Below are positions 33,622-36,740 of a stretch of DNA of 36,740 nucleotides, one piece after another. The notes below the pieces were generated by a model, which was not told where the DNA came from, did no database searches, and was given only the letters and a program-made list of their open reading frames with translations. Origin of the DNA: an uncultured Lysobacter sp. Its GTDB lineage: Bacteria; Pseudomonadota; Gammaproteobacteria; Xanthomonadales; Xanthomonadaceae. The translations under genes were made by a program, and so were the position numbers. The DNA is taken from assembly GCA_946480055.1 (NCBI GenBank), contig CAMLID010000027.1, forward strand, positions 1 through 36,740, read 5' to 3'. Each line of letters begins with the position of its first letter. The stretch's first letter is position 1.

Positions 33622-33828
33622 TCAACGCGCACGCAGAAGCTGGCTGAGCGCGCGCAGCACGTCGGGCTGCATCAGGCGCTCGAGTACTTTCACCAGCTCG
33701 GGGTCCAGCGCCTTGGTCGACGACGGGTCCGAAGTCTCTGTCGGCGCCGGCGTGGATCCATTCGCTGCCGCCGGAGGTGCGGGGCCGTCGAGCTCCTCAC
33801 GAAGCAGGTATTCGGTGATCTCGTTCAT
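33622..33828 (-). CDS. 68-residue accessory protein of the R-body-like locus
   Basis: No family recognised. A short acidic start (MNEITEYLLREELDGP) is followed by a Pro/Ala/Thr/Ser-rich linker (about 16-42) and a C-terminal amphipathic helix (DPELVKVLERLMQPDVLRALSQLL). Two short helices joined by a flexible linker suggest a tether or adaptor. It has a strong AGGAG six bases before ATG 33828 and lies 78 bp after the 744-residue protein gene, 33 bp before the 192-residue one. Codon use and the ribosome-binding site support it being expressed. Confidence 0.68.
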   Translation of the reverse strand: MNEITEYLLREELDGPAPPAAANGSTPAPTETSDPSSTKALDPELVKVLERLMQPDVLRALSQLLRAR

Positions 33829-33906
33829 CGCTAGCTCCTGGCGATGCCGGCCGCGCGCGGGCGCGACCGGGATGGGTTTCGTATGCGGCGGATGCGAGCG
33901 CCGCGA

Positions 33907-36141
33907 TCAGGTGTTGGCCGGCTTGGACCGACTGAGCGTGACCACCGAGGCCGGCGACTTGAAACCGTACATCGTCTCCAGGACCTGGGCATTGGCCGAT
34001 ACCACCGAGAGCGTCGGATCGACCGTGGTCTTCCAGTAGTCGGCGGCGATCAAAAACACCAGCTTCTGCAATGCGAGCATGGTCTTGTCGAGCACTCGGG
34101 TCTGGCCCGGGGGCAACAGCTGGTAAGCGAGCAGGATCACCATGCGCAGGAATTCGTCCTGGACGTCGGTGTGCTCCACACCCTGACCGTCGGCACCCAG
34201 CAGGTAGGAGCGCCAGTTACTGAACAGGGTCAGCACGCTCGTCAGAGCCTCGTACCAATAGAACCGAGACGGGCTCTGCTCTGCCAGCTGCGCCACCAGA
34301 TAGGCATAGAGTTTGTAGTAAACGCCGACGTTTTCATCGTTGCAGATCGGCGCCATTCCCGCGGTCAGCTGGTCGCAGATCCAGCGTTGGTTCGCATCGT
34401 TTTTCAGCACGTCGCTCACGCTGGCCTGGCCGATCACCATGGCGGCGAACTGACTGATCTGCGGCTGAGTCAGGGCGCCCTCGCCCAAGTAGGCCACGGC
34501 GTTACCTGCCTGCTGCAACACGTCGGTATCGATGTAGCCGTCCAGATGACGGAAGCCGCGATTGATGCGGTAACCCTCGACCGAATCGAACAGGCCGGAG
34601 GCGCCGGTAATCGCGTTGCTGCCCATGTTGGTGTCGAACGCGATCAGCGGATAGCGCGCCGCCATGTAGTTGCGGTAGTAGTAGGCATGGCCGAGCCGGA
34701 ACGCGAACTGCTGGCTGCCGGAGAAGAACGCGTACCAGTTCTGCGATTGCCCCTTCATGGTGCTGTCCAGGGTTTCGCTCATCGCCATCTCGCTGCGCTT
34801 GCCGTTGTAGGCGACGATCGCGATGCTGGCCGGGCTGTTGATGTCGAAGCGGCGCAGGGTGCAGCCGCCGTGGGTCAGCGAATCGCTGCGGAACAGCTCG
34901 TCGAACAGTCCGGACACGTCGCTCTTCTTGCGCGGCGCGGCGCCACGGCTGCCGCGCGGTTCGTCGGCGAGGCGGCCCTGGGCGGTGGCGACGCCCCGCG
35001 CGATGTAGGCCGAGTAGGCGCGATAGAAGTCTTCGCCGGGCGGCTCAGCGGCATTGACGTAGTAATAGCCGATCATCGATCGGTTGTCGGTGGTCGAAGC
35101 CGCGCCCTCGCCGCAGTGGATGTGGCAGATCAACTGTTGCGAGCGCGCGCCCTCGCCGCCGAAGTTCTTGCCCAGACCCGATTGGTTCTCGAACAGGAAC
35201 CGGAAGAACTGGCTGAAGTCGGCGACCTTGGTCTCGGTGCCGAGCAGGTCGATGCCGATCACCGTGCTGGGGCCGGGCTTGGTCAGCAGCGGCAGGATGA
35301 CGTCCTTCAACTCCTTGCTCAGGCTATCGCCCGGCATGTAGCCGGCCGACGTGTGCACCAGCAGGCGATAGCTGCTCTGATCGTCCGGATTCAGCTTATT
35401 GAAGGCCTGGGCGATCTGGTCGGCGGCCACGATCTCGTCGGCGCCAATCGCCGCCTGGTTGCAGCGCACCCCGCTCTCGTACAGAAAAGCGTAGGTCGCC
35501 AGCATCCATTGTTCGTAGCGTCCCGCGTACTTGGGATCGCGCCTCACCGCCTTCATCAGGCTGGAGCGGGTCTTGTAGCAGTCGTCGAAGGGCGTGTACT
35601 TGTTGGCGCTGTAGATCTTGTTGTTGAAGTAGCGCAGCACCTTGATCAGTTCCGGATTGCCCTGCACGCGCGTGCGCAACTGCCCGCGGATCTCCTCGTA
35701 CAGTTCGGGACTGGTGGCGAAGGCATTGACCAGATTCGGCGACAACGCCCAGCGCCGCGCCAGCACCACGCAGGCGACGTAGATGGATTCGGCCGCGCAT
35801 TCGCCGCGTTCGTACTGGGCCTTGTTGACCTTGCTGGCCAGGGAATTCAGCGGATTGCCGTTCTCGATCATCATCTGCAGGGCCAGATCGAACAGCGCGA
35901 TCGTGCCTTCCACGATCGCCTCGTCCCCGGTTCCGCCGCCCATGATCCCGAGCAGCGACAGGCGCAGGCCTTTGGGCACGATCACCTCCATCGGCGCGCC
36001 TGTCGGTGGCGTGTACGGGATTTTGTATTCGACGGATGCATCCAGCCGCCCTTCGACCGGCAGGATTCCACCGAAGTGACTGTGGTAGTCGAACGGGTAC
36101 CGCAGCATCGCCACGGGCGAGATCAATTCGAAAAAGGCCAT
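33907..36141 (-). CDS. 744-residue adenosine-deaminase-fold protein of the R-body-like locus
   Basis: No family is obvious at first sight, but segments of the adenosine deaminase fold occur in order: His20-Ser-His22 (YHSHFGG), GIDLLGTE (296-303, cf. GIDLAGDE), His342-Cys-Gly-Glu345 (cf. HAGE), RLGH ending at His485, and SNAITGA (508-514, cf. SSYLTGA). The expected terminal Asp is replaced in the matching place by Glu554 in LGEGALT. About 140 residues separate HCGE from RLGH, against some 20 in ordinary deaminases, including a basic low-complexity stretch (390-406). A ~150-residue helical tail follows. ATG 36141 is preferred (AGGAG eight bases upstream). It may be an active hydrolase, or an inactive binding protein. 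Confidence 0.75.
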   Translation of the reverse strand: MAFFELISPVAMLRYPFDYHSHFGGILPVEGRLDASVEYKIPYTPPTGAPMEVIVPKGLRLSLLGIMGGGTGDEAIVEGTIALFDLALQMMIENGNPLNSLASKVNKAQYERGECAAESIYVACVVLARRWALSPNLVNAFATSPELYEEIRGQLRTRVQGNPELIKVLRYFNNKIYSANKYTPFDDCYKTRSSLMKAVRRDPKYAGRYEQWMLATYAFLYESGVRCNQAAIGADEIVAADQIAQAFNKLNPDDQSSYRLLVHTSAGYMPGDSLSKELKDVILPLLTKPGPSTVIGIDLLGTETKVADFSQFFRFLFENQSGLGKNFGGEGARSQQLICHIHCGEGAASTTDNRSMIGYYYVNAAEPPGEDFYRAYSAYIARGVATAQGRLADEPRGSRGAAPRKKSDVSGLFDELFRSDSLTHGGCTLRRFDINSPASIAIVAYNGKRSEMAMSETLDSTMKGQSQNWYAFFSGSQQFAFRLGHAYYYRNYMAARYPLIAFDTNMGSNAITGASGLFDSVEGYRINRGFRHLDGYIDTDVLQQAGNAVAYLGEGALTQPQISQFAAMVIGQASVSDVLKNDANQRWICDQLTAGMAPICNDENVGVYYKLYAYLVAQLAEQSPSRFYWYEALTSVLTLFSNWRSYLLGADGQGVEHTDVQDEFLRMVILLAYQLLPPGQTRVLDKTMLALQKLVFLIAADYWKTTVDPTLSVVSANAQVLETMYGFKSPASVVTLSRSKPANT

Positions 36142-36227
36142 GGACGGGGCTCCTCTGGTCTGCGCCGCAAGGCGGCATTCGGGTCCGGAGCGCATCGCGG
36201 CGACGCGCTCTCGCGGTGGTCTTTAGG

Positions 36228-36740
36228 TCAGGACGACGCGCTCTTGTGGTTCTGCAGCACGCTGGCGTACTTGGAGATGCTCTGGTCGATGCGATCGATG
36301 GCGAAGCTCGCGGCTTCGGCCTCCATCGCGCCGGCGGCCGCCGCGACCGCGGCGGCGGCGCCCATCAGGATGTCGGTGGCGAGCACGCCGAGTGCGTCCT
36401 CGGCGGCCTTCTCCAGCTGGTTCTCGACCAGGTTCTGAGTCATTTCCTTGAGCAGGATGCCCTGGCTGGCCAGCGCGAGCTTGCTGACGCCGTCGAAGTA
36501 GGCTGCGGCCGACTGCGCGACCAGGCCGGCCGCCTGGGTGATCATCATGTTCGGCGGGATCGCGATCTGCGACGGCGCGTACTGCGCGGTCTCGGCGTTG
36601 CTCAGCTGTACCGCCTGCACGATCTTCTGATTGAGCGCATCGGTCGGCGGGCTGGCGGCGGCGGACTGGGCCAGCATCTGCGTGTTCATCGTCGCCAGCA
36701 CGCTCGGCGGCGGCGGGGCGGGCGGGGTGGCCGGCGGATC
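36228..36740 (-). CDS. Divergent RebB-domain protein, 5' end outside the window
   Basis: 170 residues are visible; the reading frame continues past the right edge. The first residues are Pro-rich (PPATPPAPPPPS), with no ribosome-binding site at GTG 36701 or ATG 36689, so the start probably lies outside. Residues aligned with RebB: LNQKIVQAVQLSN (cf. VNDQITDAVTQSN) and KLALASQGILLKEM (cf. LALAAANQGVMQIY). A C-terminal Ala-rich hydrophobic stretch (ILMGAAAAVAAAAGAM) resembles a membrane-inserting or self-associating helix. It is the first visible gene of the cluster, 86 bp before the 744-residue gene. Confidence 0.7.
   Translation of the reverse strand, partial: DPPATPPAPPPPSVLATMNTQMLAQSAAASPPTDALNQKIVQAVQLSNAETAQYAPSQIAIPPNMMITQAAGLVAQSAAAYFDGVSKLALASQGILLKEMTQNLVENQLEKAAEDALGVLATDILMGAAAAVAAAAGAMEAEAASFAIDRIDQSISKYASVLQNHKSASS

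Noticed and set aside
33907..36141. Complete RADAR phage-defence system
   Set aside because: The deaminase-like protein recalls RdrB in size and fold only. No RdrA ATPase is present in the window, and the neighbours are R-body genes.
33844..36438. 864-codon plus-strand open frame antisense to the deaminase-like gene
   Set aside because: It is antisense to a gene with recognisable motifs, a strong ribosome-binding site and operon context. The frame is rich in His, Gln and Arg as expected for a GC shadow.

Overview
The window is high-GC chromosomal DNA from a gammaproteobacterium of the Xanthomonadaceae, most likely Lysobacter or a close relative. Three observations support this. The housekeeping proteins (AtpI-BEFH, an Lpd with its own lipoyl domain, YajQ followed by a DUF1415 protein) look like Xanthomonad versions. 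A 24-bp-arm GGGAGCGGCG-type inverted repeat, of a kind I associate with Xanthomonad intergenic regions, is present. Coding is dense, with many long antisense open frames typical of high GC. The genus is an inference from gene content; no rRNA or tRNA gene is visible.

Layout. 1-2897: 5' half of the ATP synthase operon (atpI-B-E-F-H-A, minus strand) with a good sigma70-like promoter at 2869-2897. 3119-4455: a small DUF2061 membrane protein behind a Fur-like box, then an outer-membrane beta-barrel protein. 4663-9186: an apparent four-gene minus-strand operon (aceF, two exported proteins of unknown role, lpd) behind one candidate promoter. 9323-14382: a YggN-like periplasmic protein, an OmpW-type porin, an exported amidohydrolase, a PD40 beta-propeller lipoprotein and an NTF2-fold protein. 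14561-16443: a LytS/AlgZ-type histidine kinase and LytTR response regulator overlapping by 4 bp. 16533-24663: DUF1801 protein, exported unknown, EamA transporter, membrane protein, YahK-type alcohol dehydrogenase, YajQ, DUF1415 protein, HAD phosphatase, and the rRNA-modification pair rsuA-like/rsmC-like. 24664-25618: an AT-richer patch with an exported-protein gene broken by an in-frame amber codon. 26043-30967: a YbbA/YbbP-type ABC transporter divergent from a TesA-type esterase, then a WYL regulator.

The most unusual part is 30964-36740, all on the minus strand. It reads from the right edge of the window: a divergent RebB-domain protein (5' end outside the window), a 744-residue protein, two small unknown proteins, two RebB paralogues 93% identical to each other, then a Crp/Fnr-type regulator. 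RebB proteins are the building blocks of R-bodies, protein ribbons that coil and extend. The 744-residue protein, which at first sight looks like an orphan, carries in order the signature segments of the adenosine deaminase fold (HSH, GIDLLGTE, HCGE, RLGH, SN..TGA) with a large insertion and no obvious final metal-binding Asp. I regard this R-body-like locus with an adenosine-deaminase-like partner as the best candidate for an undescribed system. Stem-loops between its genes may set the ratio of the products, and a hairpin plus T-run at 31853-31887 appears to separate it from the Crp/Fnr gene.
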